A stretch of DNA of 64,000 nt from Enterobacter sp. SA187 (lineage in GTDB: Bacteria > Pseudomonadota > Gammaproteobacteria > Enterobacterales > Enterobacteriaceae): NCBI RefSeq assembly GCF_001888805.2, contig NZ_CP019113.1, forward strand, positions 3,844,001 through 3,908,000, read 5' to 3'. Position numbers and translations under genes: made by a program. Within the stretch, counting starts at the first letter, position 1. Each line of letters begins with the position of its first letter. Below are positions 15,826-23,977 of this stretch, one piece after another. The notes beneath the pieces were generated by a model that worked only from the letters and a program-made list of their open reading frames with translations, was not told the DNA's origin and made no database searches.

Positions 15826-16299
15826 TCAGAGCACTTTTGGCTCGACGGGGATATGCATGTCGATCTCCCAGTGCCCTTCGCCGCTGTCGACATTAAGATA
15901 GATCTCAAAGCACGGACCCCGTGCAATCTGGTAATTCTGATCCGCTAACAGCGTGTCGAAGAATCCGTCCCAGGCCTGCTGGAAATCCTCGTTTTCAACG
16001 CGCGCGCGGGCTACCGCATAAGCGCCGCCGGGCAGTTCGGTGAGCATCACACCTTCGCTGTTTTCCGGCAGGACAAAGTCTTCATCCACCGCGATCACCA
16101 CATCGGCACGCAGCTTTTCAGCTGGTACTTCATCGGGATTGTCGTAATAGGCCGCGATCCACTCCAGGGGCTGCAGCTGCTTACTCTTCACCCACAGGGT
16201 CAGCTGTTCGAAGCCCTGCTTTACGGTTTTTTCCCACGGCCCCACCAGATGAAAACCGGCAATCTTACGCGAATCAACGTCTTTGATTTGATAGTCCAT
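15826..16299 (-). CDS. sbmC: DNA gyrase inhibitor SbmC (GyrI)
   Basis: The 157-aa protein is a GyrI-like small-molecule-binding-domain protein (MDYQIKDVDSRKIAGFHLVGPWEKTVKQGFEQL...; C-terminus WEIDMHIPVEPKVL). In E. coli it binds gyrase, lowers supercoiling activity and protects against microcin B17 and CcdB. A near-consensus LexA box 22 bases upstream of the start fits its known place in the SOS regulon. It sits between yeeA and dacD as in E. coli. Confidence 0.94.
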   Translation of the reverse strand: MDYQIKDVDSRKIAGFHLVGPWEKTVKQGFEQLTLWVKSKQLQPLEWIAAYYDNPDEVPAEKLRADVVIAVDEDFVLPENSEGVMLTELPGGAYAVARARVENEDFQQAWDGFFDTLLADQNYQIARGPCFEIYLNVDSGEGHWEIDMHIPVEPKVL

Positions 16300-16320
16300 T
16301 GCTGCCTCCGACGAATTTAA

Positions 16321-16336
16321 CTGTATGGATACACAC
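16321..16336 (-). promoter_or_regulatory. LexA box upstream of sbmC
   Basis: CTGT-N8-ACAC (16321-16336) differs in one base from the LexA consensus CTGT-N8-ACAG. It is placed where a LexA site would repress the sbmC promoter. Confidence 0.65.
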
Positions 16337-16376
16337 TATAAATGATGCAAAATCACTCTACACCCACCAGTTTGTC

Positions 16377-16400
16377 AGTATGCGAGCAGGCTCGCATACT
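16377..16400 (-). terminator. Hairpin after dacD
   Basis: AGTATGCGAG (16377-16386) pairs perfectly with CTCGCATACT (16391-16400), with a 4-base loop, about 30 bases after the dacD stop. It has no good T tract, so it may not terminate efficiently. Confidence 0.5.
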
Positions 16401-16428
16401 CGCCAGTCAGTCAGCTGAATGCTTAAGA

Positions 16429-17586
16429 TTAATGATGGAACCAGTCGTTTATGCGCGAGAATACCCCGCCCTTACCCACGCTCTCCAGGGTGTACAGCGG
16501 CCAGTGGGCGATGACTTTGTCGCGATCGTAAAGCGCGATCTCCCCCACCTGCTGATGCGCCGCTATCGGCGCCTGTAAATCTTTGTTGGTCAGGGTGTAT
16601 TTTGCCTTAATGTAAGGCACTTCCGATTTGGGCAGCGCCAGCCAGAAATCCTGTCCGGTGCCGACCGCCACCTGTTTCTTATCGCCGAACCAGATGCGCT
16701 CGCTGCCGACCTTCTGCCCCTGGCGCAGCACCTGCACCGTATCAAAATTCTGCTGGCCCCAGTGCAGCAGTTTACGCGCCTGGTCTTCGCGTCCTTTCGG
16801 ACTGTCGGCACCCATGATCACTGAAATCAGGCGGCGCTGGCCGTCAACGGCAGAGGCGACAATGTTGAAGCCTGCGCCGGAAGTGTGGCCGGTTTTCAGG
16901 CCATCCACGTTAAGGGATTTATCCCACAACAGGCCGTTGCGGTTCTGCTGGGTGATCCCGTTCCACGTCAGGCTTTTCTCACTGTACATATGATAAAACT
17001 GCGGTTCGCCGTGGATAATAGCGCGGGAGAGCACCGCCAGATCCCAGGCGGAGCTGTGCTGCCCCGGCGCATCGAGGCCGTGCACGGTTTCAAAATGGGT
17101 GTCGCGCAGGTGCAGCTTCTGCACGTAATCGTTCATCATCTTCACAAACTGCGGCTGGCCGCCCGCCACATGATCCGCCAGCGCCACGCAGGCGTCATTG
17201 CCGGAATCGACGATCAGCCCGCGGCTGAGATCGCGCACCGTGACGCGGTCGCCCGGTTTGATAAACATCAGCGAGGAGCCGTCAAACACCGGATTGCCTT
17301 TCGCCCAGGCGTCCGGACCGACCGTTACCACCTCGTCCGGGGTGATGCGGTGGCTGTCAATGGCGCGATCGACAACGTAGCCGGTCATCAGCTTGGTCAG
17401 GCTGGCCGGGTTGCGCTGTTGATGTTCATTGCCCGCGGTTAATACCTGGCCGGTGGTGTAATCCATTAAAACCCAGGACGCGGCCTGGATTTGCGGTGGC
17501 TGAGGGGTGACGGGTAAATCGGCAGCCAGCGCAGAATTCACGCAAACAGCAATACATGATGCGGCAATAAACAAACGGCGTTTCAA
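16429..17586 (-). CDS. dacD: D-alanyl-D-alanine carboxypeptidase DacD (PBP6b)
   Basis: The 385-aa low-molecular-mass penicillin-binding protein has an N-terminal signal peptide (cleaved after ALAA, about residue 22). The three active-site motifs are SLTK with Ser62, SGN (128-130) and KTG (231-233). A C-terminal beta domain and an amphipathic tail (SRINDWFHH) that anchors the enzyme to the outer face of the inner membrane follow. It removes the terminal D-Ala of peptidoglycan pentapeptides. It is divergent from sbcB. Confidence 0.95.
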   Translation of the reverse strand: MKRRLFIAASCIAVCVNSALAADLPVTPQPPQIQAASWVLMDYTTGQVLTAGNEHQQRNPASLTKLMTGYVVDRAIDSHRITPDEVVTVGPDAWAKGNPVFDGSSLMFIKPGDRVTVRDLSRGLIVDSGNDACVALADHVAGGQPQFVKMMNDYVQKLHLRDTHFETVHGLDAPGQHSSAWDLAVLSRAIIHGEPQFYHMYSEKSLTWNGITQQNRNGLLWDKSLNVDGLKTGHTSGAGFNIVASAVDGQRRLISVIMGADSPKGREDQARKLLHWGQQNFDTVQVLRQGQKVGSERIWFGDKKQVAVGTGQDFWLALPKSEVPYIKAKYTLTNKDLQAPIAAHQQVGEIALYDRDKVIAHWPLYTLESVGKGGVFSRINDWFHH

Positions 17587-17782
17587 CGGGAGATCCTCTG
17601 ATTCAGGTAAATGGCTGACCTTTTTACGGAATTTCTTATGTCGTTACTCCGTTTAATTGCAAAGAAATGTGACAGTGGCGCGCGGAGTCTGGATGATTGC
17701 TCGCAAAATCAGCAGCCGGATGGCATTTATGTCGGAAGAAGCGGCGGGATGGTTTACCATAGACAGGTCACTTCAAAACAGG

Positions 17783-19219
17783 ATGAACTCACTGGTGTCT
17801 GATTCCGCTCCGCAGCCAACTTTTTTATTTCACGATTACGAAACCTTCGGCACCAGCCCGGCGCTGGATCGCCCCGCGCAGTTCGCCGCTTTGCGAACCG
17901 ATGCGGATTTTAACGTTATCGGCGAGCCGGAGGTCTTTTACTGCAAGCCGGCTGATGATTACCTGCCCCAGCCGCAGGCGGTGCTGATCACCGGGATCAC
18001 ACCGCAGATCGCGCTGGCGAAAGGCGATAACGAAGCCACCTTCGCCAGGCGTATCCACGCCCTTTTTACGGTGCCGGAAACCTGTGTGGTGGGCTACAAC
18101 AATGTGCGCTTCGACGATGAAGTGACGCGCAATATTTTCTATCGCAACTTTTACGATCCCTATGCCTGGAGCTGGCAGAATCACAATTCCCGCTGGGATC
18201 TGCTGGATGTGATGCGCGCCTGCTATGCCCTGCGTCCCGACGGCATCAACTGGCCGGAAAACGACGACGGGCTGCCGAGCTTCCGCCTGGAGCACCTGAC
18301 CCGCGCCAACGGCATTGAGCACAGTAATGCCCATGACGCGATGGCGGACGTCTACGCGACCATCGCCATGGCGCAGCTGGTGAAGGCGAAGCAGCCGAAG
18401 CTGTTCCAGTATCTTTATGAGCATCGCAGTAAACATAAACTGACGGCGCTGATTGATGTGCCGCAGATGACGCCGCTGGTGCATGTCTCCGGGATGTTTG
18501 GCGCGTGGCGCGGCAATACCAGCTGGGTGGCCCCGCTGGCCTGGCATCCTGAGAACCGCAATGCGGTGATTATGGTTGATCTCGCCGGGGATATGTCGCC
18601 GCTGTTAACCCTTGAGGCCGATGCGCTGCGTGAGCGGCTTTACACCGCGAAAGACGATCTTGGCGATGACGCCGCCGTGCCGGTGAAGCTGGTGCATCTG
18701 AATAAGTGCCCGGTGCTGGCGCAGGCCAATACGCTGCGCGCCGCCGACGCTGACCGACTGGGGATTAACCGCCAGCACTGTCTCGACAACCTTAAACTAC
18801 TGCGTGAAAACCCGCAGGTGCGGGAAAAAGTGGTGGCGATTTTCGCCGACGCCGAGCCTTTTGTGCCGTCGGAAAACGTCGATACCCAGTTGTATAACGG
18901 GTTTTTCAGCGATGCCGATCGCGCCGCGATGAAGATTGTGCTGGAAACCGATCCGCGTAATCTGCCGGCGCTGGATATTACTTTTGCTGATAAACGCATC
19001 GAAAAGCTGCTGTTTAACTACCGGGCGCGTAACTACCCCGGCACGCTGGATGAGGCGGAGCAGCAGCGCTGGCATGCGCACCGGCAGAGTATCTTCACAG
19101 AGGAATTTTTGCAGGCGTGGGTGCAGGAGCTGGAAATGCTCTACAGCCAGCATGAAGGAGACGCTGAGAAGCAGGCGTTACTGAAAGCGCTGTTCCAGTA
19201 TGTGCAGGACATTGTCTGA
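17783..19219 (+). CDS. sbcB: Exodeoxyribonuclease I
   Basis: Exonuclease I degrades single-stranded DNA 3' to 5' and takes part in mismatch repair and recombination control. The DEDDh nuclease motifs are FLFHDYETFG near the N-terminus, GYNNVRFDDEV and EHSNAHDAMADVYAT. The SH3-like and helical C-terminal parts also match E. coli SbcB. The open frame starts further upstream at 17657, but similarity begins near TFLFHDYETFG. ATG 17783 has its AGG almost adjacent and GTG 17795 is a possible alternative with better spacing, so the exact start is uncertain. Confidence 0.95.
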   Translation: MNSLVSDSAPQPTFLFHDYETFGTSPALDRPAQFAALRTDADFNVIGEPEVFYCKPADDYLPQPQAVLITGITPQIALAKGDNEATFARRIHALFTVPETCVVGYNNVRFDDEVTRNIFYRNFYDPYAWSWQNHNSRWDLLDVMRACYALRPDGINWPENDDGLPSFRLEHLTRANGIEHSNAHDAMADVYATIAMAQLVKAKQPKLFQYLYEHRSKHKLTALIDVPQMTPLVHVSGMFGAWRGNTSWVAPLAWHPENRNAVIMVDLAGDMSPLLTLEADALRERLYTAKDDLGDDAAVPVKLVHLNKCPVLAQANTLRAADADRLGINRQHCLDNLKLLRENPQVREKVVAIFADAEPFVPSENVDTQLYNGFFSDADRAAMKIVLETDPRNLPALDITFADKRIEKLLFNYRARNYPGTLDEAEQQRWHAHRQSIFTEEFLQAWVQELEMLYSQHEGDAEKQALLKALFQYVQDIV

Positions 19220-19249
19220 CCTCCCTCTTCTGAGGGCGGTACAGAAAGC

Positions 19250-19282
19250 AAAAAACCGGAGGCGTTAACCTCCGGTTTTTTT
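19250..19282. terminator. Bidirectional terminator between sbcB and plaP
   Basis: CCGGAGG (19256-19262) pairs with CCTCCGG (19269-19275). An A tract precedes it and seven T follow, so it serves both convergent genes. Confidence 0.9.
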
Positions 19283-19307
19283 ATACGTCATTTAGCGGGT
19301 GCTGCTT

Positions 19308-20669
19308 TTACTGCGGGATATCTTCGTACTGCGGAACCGGATTGCGGAAGCTTTTAGTCACGCAGGCCAGATACAGCAGACCGATAGCGCCCCAGATGAG
19401 GCCAAGGATCATGGAGCTTTCTTCCAGATTCAGCCACAGTGCGCCTACCGTCAGCGCGCCACACATTGGCAGCACCAGGTAGTTGAAGTGATCTTTCAGC
19501 GTTTTGTTACGCTTTTCACGGATCCAGAACTGGGAGATCACCGACAGGTTAACGAAGGTGAAGGCCACCAGCGCACCAAAGTTAATCAGCGCCGTCGCGG
19601 TCACCAGGTCGAAGTTAATCGCCAGCAGCGCAATCGCGCCCACCAGCAGCACGTTCCATGCCGGAGTACGCCATTTCGGATGCACGTAACCGAAGAAACG
19701 GGTCGGGAACACGCCGTCACGGCCCATCACGTACATCAGACGGGATACGCCAGCATGCGCTGCCATACCGGATGCCAGTACGGTGATGGTGGAGAAAATC
19801 AGCACGCCGAACTGGAAGGTTTTACCCGCCACGTAGAGCATGATTTCCGGCTGTGACGCATCCGGATCTTTAAAGCGCGAGATGTCCGGGAAGTACAGTT
19901 GCAGGAAGTAAGAGGCCACGATAAACACCAGGCCGCCAATCAGCGCGGTCAGGAAGATGGCACGCGGGATCACGCGCTCGGCGTCTTTCGTTTCTTCAGA
20001 CAGCGAAGAGATACCATCGAAGCCCAGGAACGAGAAGCACAGGATGGTTGCGCCGGTGATCATCGGCACCACGTGCGCGCCTTCGGACCAGAACGGACGG
20101 GTGCTGGTCAGCGTACCTGCGCCTTCACCGTGCGCCACGCCATAGACGATCAGGCCAATGATAGCCGCCACAATCCCCATCTGCAGGATCACGATCAGGG
20201 TGTTGAAGTTCGCCACTGATTTGATGCTGCGCAGATTGGAGATAGTCATAAAGGCTACCAGCGCGACTACGAATATCCAGGATGGCACGCTCGGCACCAG
20301 CGCTTCGAAATAGATTTTCGCCAGCAGGATGTTGATCATCGGCATGAACAGGTAGTCCAGCAGCGATGACCAGCCCACCATAAAGCCAACAGCCGGGCTG
20401 ATGGATTTCTGGGCGTAAGTATAGGCGGAGCCCGCAGACGGGAAACGGCGAACCAGTTTACCGTAGCTGAGCGCAGTGAACAGGATCGCCACCAGCGCAA
20501 AGGCGTAAGCCGTCGCGACGTGACCATCAGTCAATCCAGAGACAATGCCGAACGTATCGAACAGCGTCATCGGCTGCATATAGGCAAGACCCATCATAAC
20601 AACCGGAATCAGCGTAAGGGTTTTACGCAATTCCACGCGAGAGGTTTTTGGAGTAACGTTATGCGACAT
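19308..20669 (-). CDS. plaP: Putrescine importer PlaP
   Basis: The 453-aa amino acid-polyamine-organocation transporter has about 12 membrane segments and is nearly identical in pattern to E. coli PlaP (YeeF). Examples are MGLAYMQPMTLFDTFGIVSGLTDGH, FPSAGSAYTYAQKSISP and SFLGFDGISSLSEETKDAERVIPRAI. It imports putrescine with proton symport; in E. coli this supports pili-driven surface motility. Its ATG lies inside the 3' end of the small yoeI ORF, so translation of the two may be coupled. Confidence 0.94.
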   Translation of the reverse strand: MSHNVTPKTSRVELRKTLTLIPVVMMGLAYMQPMTLFDTFGIVSGLTDGHVATAYAFALVAILFTALSYGKLVRRFPSAGSAYTYAQKSISPAVGFMVGWSSLLDYLFMPMINILLAKIYFEALVPSVPSWIFVVALVAFMTISNLRSIKSVANFNTLIVILQMGIVAAIIGLIVYGVAHGEGAGTLTSTRPFWSEGAHVVPMITGATILCFSFLGFDGISSLSEETKDAERVIPRAIFLTALIGGLVFIVASYFLQLYFPDISRFKDPDASQPEIMLYVAGKTFQFGVLIFSTITVLASGMAAHAGVSRLMYVMGRDGVFPTRFFGYVHPKWRTPAWNVLLVGAIALLAINFDLVTATALINFGALVAFTFVNLSVISQFWIREKRNKTLKDHFNYLVLPMCGALTVGALWLNLEESSMILGLIWGAIGLLYLACVTKSFRNPVPQYEDIPQ

Positions 20670-20721
20670 GGTGAACCCCCATTACGGCAGATGCCATCGC
20701 AAATGCAAAAAATTGCCCCAT
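20659..20721 (-). CDS. yoeI: Small protein YoeI overlapping the plaP start
   Basis: A 20-codon ORF encodes MGQFFAFAMASAVMGVHHVA. It resembles E. coli YoeI (MGQFFA start, HVA end), which is encoded at the same place upstream of plaP. A GAGGAAAG ribosome site lies about 10 bases before the ATG. Its stop codon falls 11 bases inside plaP in another frame, an arrangement that could couple or tune plaP translation. It is short and hydrophobic. The match in sequence, length and position is the evidence; its function is not established. Confidence 0.75.
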   Translation of the reverse strand: MGQFFAFAMASAVMGVHHVA

Positions 20722-20814
20722 CTGTTTTCTTTCCTCAGCGACAACGACTGTCGTTTTTTAAATGTGTATCTATCCGGTACGAAGCCCGGCCTCTTTGATT
20801 AAATGACGTTTTTA

Positions 20815-20850
20815 TTGCAAAAAAAATAACCGACGCGTTTAACGTCGGTT
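20815..20850 (-). terminator. Rho-independent terminator after yeeY
   Basis: AACCGACG (20828-20835) pairs with CGTCGGTT (20843-20850). Read on the minus strand it is followed by a T-rich run. It lies between yeeY and plaP. Confidence 0.8.
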
Positions 20851-20934
20851 AATCTCATTTTTTGCAGGCGGCGTATTTTGCCCCAAATCCGGGCGCGATG
20901 ACAAGACTGTGAAAGGCCTGTCATGCGAATATTT

Positions 20935-21846
20935 TTACGATTGCCCGCCGTGACGGGCATCAGCAAAATTGTAAACGCCGGTAATAGCACTATTTGCCAC
21001 TATTTCCCTGCACCACCACGCGCTGGCGAGGCCTGCGGTTTGCTCATTCCAGCCCAGCCAGACGGGTTCCCCAGACACCTCGTCAGTGACGCGTTTTTCA
21101 ATCAGCGCGCCGCTGTCGAGAAAGCGCTGCGCCAGATAGCGCGGTACCCAGCCAAAGCCGAGGCCGCCCCGTAGCAACTCAAGTTTAGTCTTAAAATCGA
21201 AAACCGCGATCGCTTCATGATCGTCCGGCATGGCCTGCTTACCGCTGGTCACCACAATGGCGCGATGGCGTTTGATGTCATGACGGGGTATGGGCTCTGC
21301 TGCTTTCGCCAGCGGATGATGCGGGGCAACGGCGAAAACCTGTTCAAGGCTGCCCAGTCGGGTAAAGCCAAAGCCGCTGAGATGAGGAGGTTCATGCAGC
21401 GCGCCGACGATGATATCGGCCTCGCCGTTAATGAGCGCCTGCCAGGAGCCTGACAGCACGCCATTGATAAACTTCAGACGGGTGACACTATGATCCCGAT
21501 AAAAGGCGTCAATAAGCGGTAACAACAAGGAAAACGGGAAGGTGTCGTCAACGCCTATCACCAGCTGGCTTTCCCAGCCCTGATGAAGCTTCACCGCCTG
21601 CTTTTCCAGTTCCCGGACGGCGTGTAGTACGTCGCGCCCTTTCTCCAGCAGCATCTGTCCGGTGCGGGTGAATTTCGCCCGGTGCCCGCTGCGGTCGAGC
21701 AACTGAATATTCAGATCGCTCTCCAGCTTATGCACGGTGTAACTCAGCGCAGAGGGCGTTTTATAGAGCTTTGCGGAGGCTGCTGCAAAGCTGCCCTCTT
21801 TTTCCAGCGCATCCAGGATCACCAGCACATCCAGCAATGGTTTCAT
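20935..21846 (-). CDS. yeeY: LysR-family transcriptional regulator YeeY
   Basis: The 303-aa protein matches E. coli YeeY over its length: MKPLLDVLVILDALEKEGSFAAASAKLYKTPSALSYTVHKLESDLNIQLLDRSGHRAKFTRTG forms the DNA-binding domain, followed by the effector domain. It is slightly shorter than E. coli YeeY (316 aa), with a gap in the effector domain near SGKQAMPDDHEA. It is 27 bases downstream of yeeZ on the same strand and upstream of plaP. Its target genes are not shown by the sequence. Confidence 0.92.
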   Translation of the reverse strand: MKPLLDVLVILDALEKEGSFAAASAKLYKTPSALSYTVHKLESDLNIQLLDRSGHRAKFTRTGQMLLEKGRDVLHAVRELEKQAVKLHQGWESQLVIGVDDTFPFSLLLPLIDAFYRDHSVTRLKFINGVLSGSWQALINGEADIIVGALHEPPHLSGFGFTRLGSLEQVFAVAPHHPLAKAAEPIPRHDIKRHRAIVVTSGKQAMPDDHEAIAVFDFKTKLELLRGGLGFGWVPRYLAQRFLDSGALIEKRVTDEVSGEPVWLGWNEQTAGLASAWWCREIVANSAITGVYNFADARHGGQS

Positions 21847-21873
21847 GCTCGCCCCCTCAGGGTGTGCGACCAG

Positions 21874-22716
21874 TCAATCCCTGCCAGTCGCCGTGTCCAT
21901 CGGCATGAGCAGCGGATCGGGGTATTGATAGTCAAATCCCAGCTCTTTGGTGATGCGGCTGCCGTCAACGATTTTGCCTTTGTCAGCAGTCGGCGCATCA
22001 TGAAACTGCGGCACCGGCAGATCCAGCTGCCGTGCCATGGCGGGATAAAATGTCGATCGCGCCGGGTGGGCAGGCGCACAGATATTATAGATGTGCCCGC
22101 CTTTTGGAGCCTGCAACAAAAGGGTGATTGCGGCGACGACATCATCCAGATGGACGAGATTGACGCCATGCTGACCGTTGGGCGCGGTTTTACCGGCAAA
22201 GAAGCGGCCCGGATGACGCCCCGGCCCCACCAGCCCCGCCAGACGAAGGATGTCCACCGAGGTGCCCGGCAGATTATGCAGCCAGTCTTCCAGATCTTTG
22301 AGAACGCGCCCGCTGGCGGTCACCGGCTGGCGAGGACTGTCCTCTTTTACCGTACCGGCAACGTCGCCGTAGACCGAGGTGGAGCTGGTAAAGATAATAC
22401 GCGGGATGCGGTGCGCCAGCGCGCTGTCGACAATTTCCTGCATCGCCTGCATATAGAATTCGTCCCCTGGCCCGCTGCGGCGGGCAGGTAGTGTAATAAC
22501 CAGCGCGTCGACGTTCATCAGGGCGTCGAGATCGTCGGTGTCGCACATCAGCTCCGGGGTGAGTTGCAGCAGATAGCTGTCAATGCCGCACATGCGCGCG
22601 GCCTCAACGCCGTCCTGAGTTGTTTTACTGCCGGTTACCTGCCAGCCCCGCGCCGACAGCGCTAATGCCAGCGGCATCCCCAGCCAGCCCAGTCCGACAA
22701 TTGCCACCTTCTTCAT
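21874..22716 (-). CDS. yeeZ: NAD(P)-binding SDR-like protein YeeZ
   Basis: The 280-aa protein matches E. coli YeeZ: MKKVAIVGLGWLGMPLALALSARGWQVTGSKTTQDGV begins with a Rossmann dinucleotide-binding motif (GLGWLG), and RIIFTSSTSVYGDVAGTVKED and DILRLAGLVGPGRHPGRFFAGK resemble extended SDR epimerases. ATG 22716 has AGGAG 8 bases upstream; the longer frame to 22875 is not used. The catalytic activity is not established. It is divergent from the his operon. Confidence 0.92.
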   Translation of the reverse strand: MKKVAIVGLGWLGMPLALALSARGWQVTGSKTTQDGVEAARMCGIDSYLLQLTPELMCDTDDLDALMNVDALVITLPARRSGPGDEFYMQAMQEIVDSALAHRIPRIIFTSSTSVYGDVAGTVKEDSPRQPVTASGRVLKDLEDWLHNLPGTSVDILRLAGLVGPGRHPGRFFAGKTAPNGQHGVNLVHLDDVVAAITLLLQAPKGGHIYNICAPAHPARSTFYPAMARQLDLPVPQFHDAPTADKGKIVDGSRITKELGFDYQYPDPLLMPMDTATGRD

Positions 22717-22810
22717 GCCTTTCTCCTGACGTTCACGCATCTGCAGTAAGGCTACGCCAGGGTGAGAGAACTGACAATTCATAGAATCAATATGAAATGA
22801 TTTAATGATG

Positions 22811-22836
22811 GAAAAAAGCCCTTGCCTTACAGGGCT
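22811..22836 (-). terminator. Terminator-like hairpin on the strand opposite the his promoter
   Basis: AGCCCT (22817-22822) pairs with AGGGCT (22831-22836). Read on the minus strand it is followed by six T (22811-22816). It overlaps the -35 region of the his promoter and would stop transcription running leftward toward yeeZ. Confidence 0.5.
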
Positions 22837-22851
22837 AAACTGGTTTAGGTT
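22822..22851 (+). promoter_or_regulatory. his operon promoter
   Basis: TTGCCT (22822-22827) and TAGGTT (22846-22851) are 18 bases apart and occupy the same places as the E. coli his promoter, whose downstream GGTTTAGGTTAA is conserved here. The GC-rich discriminator region, which makes the promoter stringently controlled, follows less clearly. Confidence 0.75.
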
Positions 22852-22890
22852 AATCGCAAGCAGTTGAATATTCATTCATCGAGAAAATTT

Positions 22891-22938
22891 ATGACACGCG
22901 TTCAATTTAACCACCACCATCACCATCATCCTGACTAG
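22891..22938 (+). CDS. hisL: his operon leader peptide
   Basis: The 15-aa leader MTRVQFNHHHHHHPD contains six consecutive His codons. Ribosome stalling there when charged tRNA-His is scarce prevents formation of the downstream terminator. The E. coli and Salmonella leaders have seven His codons and Lys in place of Asn7, so this copy is one codon shorter. Confidence 0.97.
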   Translation: MTRVQFNHHHHHHPD

Positions 22939-23000
22939 TCTTTCAGGCGATGTGTGCTGGAAGACATTCAGATCTTCCAGTGGTGCATGAACGTATGAAA

Positions 23001-23037
23001 AAGCCCCCGGAAGATCATCTTCCGGGGGCTTTTTTTT
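23001..23037 (+). terminator. his attenuator terminator
   Basis: A 15-bp GC-rich stem (AAGCCCCCGGAAGAT and its complement, 23001-23031) is followed by a T tract. Upstream, CTGGAAGA and TCTTCCAG near 22958-22981 can form the alternative pairings of the attenuator. Confidence 0.95.
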
Positions 23038-23072
23038 GAACCAAATTCAGGCAGGAACAGAGGATAATCCGA

Positions 23073-23972
23073 ATGTTAGACAATACCCGTTTACGCATAG
23101 CTATTCAGAAGTCCGGGCGCTTAAGTGATGATTCACGCGAACTGCTCGCCCGCTGCGGCATTAAAATTAACCTGCACACGCAGCGTCTGATCGCGCTGGC
23201 AGAAAACATGCCGATCGATATTCTGCGTGTGCGTGACGACGACATTCCGGGCCTGGTAATGGACGGCGTGGTCGATCTGGGCATTATCGGCGAGAACGTG
23301 CTGGAAGAAGAGCTGCTGACCCGCCGCGCCCAGGGCGAAGATCCGCGTTACTTCACCCTGCGTCGTCTGGATTTCGGCGGCTGTCGTCTGTCGCTGGCGA
23401 CCGCGGTGGATGAGGTCTGGGACGGCCCGGCGGCGCTCAACGGTAAACGCATCGCCACCTCTTATCCGCACCTGCTGAAGCGCTATCTGGATCAGAAAGG
23501 CGTTTCCTTTAAATCCTGTCTGCTCAATGGTTCTGTTGAAGTGGCGCCCCGCGCCGGTCTGGCCGATGCGATTTGTGACCTGGTCTCCACCGGCGCCACC
23601 CTGGAAGCTAACGGCCTGCGCGAAGTGGAAGTGATTTACCGCTCCAAAGCCTGTCTCATCCAGCGTGATGGTGAGATGGACGATGCCAAACAGCAGTTGA
23701 TCGACAAACTGCTGACCCGTATTCAGGGCGTGATCCAGGCCCGTGAATCCAAGTACATCATGATGCACGCGCCAACCGAGCGTCTTGATGAAGTGATCGC
23801 CCTGCTGCCAGGTGCGGAACGTCCGACCATTTTACCGCTGGCAGGCGATCAGCAGCGCGTGGCGATGCACATGGTGAGCAGCGAGACGCTGTTTTGGGAA
23901 ACCATGGAAAAACTGAAAGCGCTGGGCGCCAGTTCGATCCTGGTACTACCGATTGAGAAGATGATGGAGTGA
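23073..23972 (+). CDS. hisG: ATP phosphoribosyltransferase
   Basis: HisG (299 aa, the long hexameric form) catalyses the first step of histidine synthesis, ATP plus PRPP to phosphoribosyl-ATP, and is feedback-inhibited by histidine. The N-terminus MLDNTRLRIAIQKSGRLSDDSRELLARCGI, the PRPP-binding stretch DLVSTGATLEANGLREVE (about 170-187) and the C-terminal ACT-like regulatory domain are all present. It is the first gene after the attenuator. Confidence 0.98.
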   Translation: MLDNTRLRIAIQKSGRLSDDSRELLARCGIKINLHTQRLIALAENMPIDILRVRDDDIPGLVMDGVVDLGIIGENVLEEELLTRRAQGEDPRYFTLRRLDFGGCRLSLATAVDEVWDGPAALNGKRIATSYPHLLKRYLDQKGVSFKSCLLNGSVEVAPRAGLADAICDLVSTGATLEANGLREVEVIYRSKACLIQRDGEMDDAKQQLIDKLLTRIQGVIQARESKYIMMHAPTERLDEVIALLPGAERPTILPLAGDQQRVAMHMVSSETLFWETMEKLKALGASSILVLPIEKMME

Positions 23973-23977
23973 CGGCG

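Noticed and set aside
22909..22926. Tandem CAC/CAT repeats that could suggest a short repeat array
   Set aside because: They are the His codons of the hisL leader peptide.
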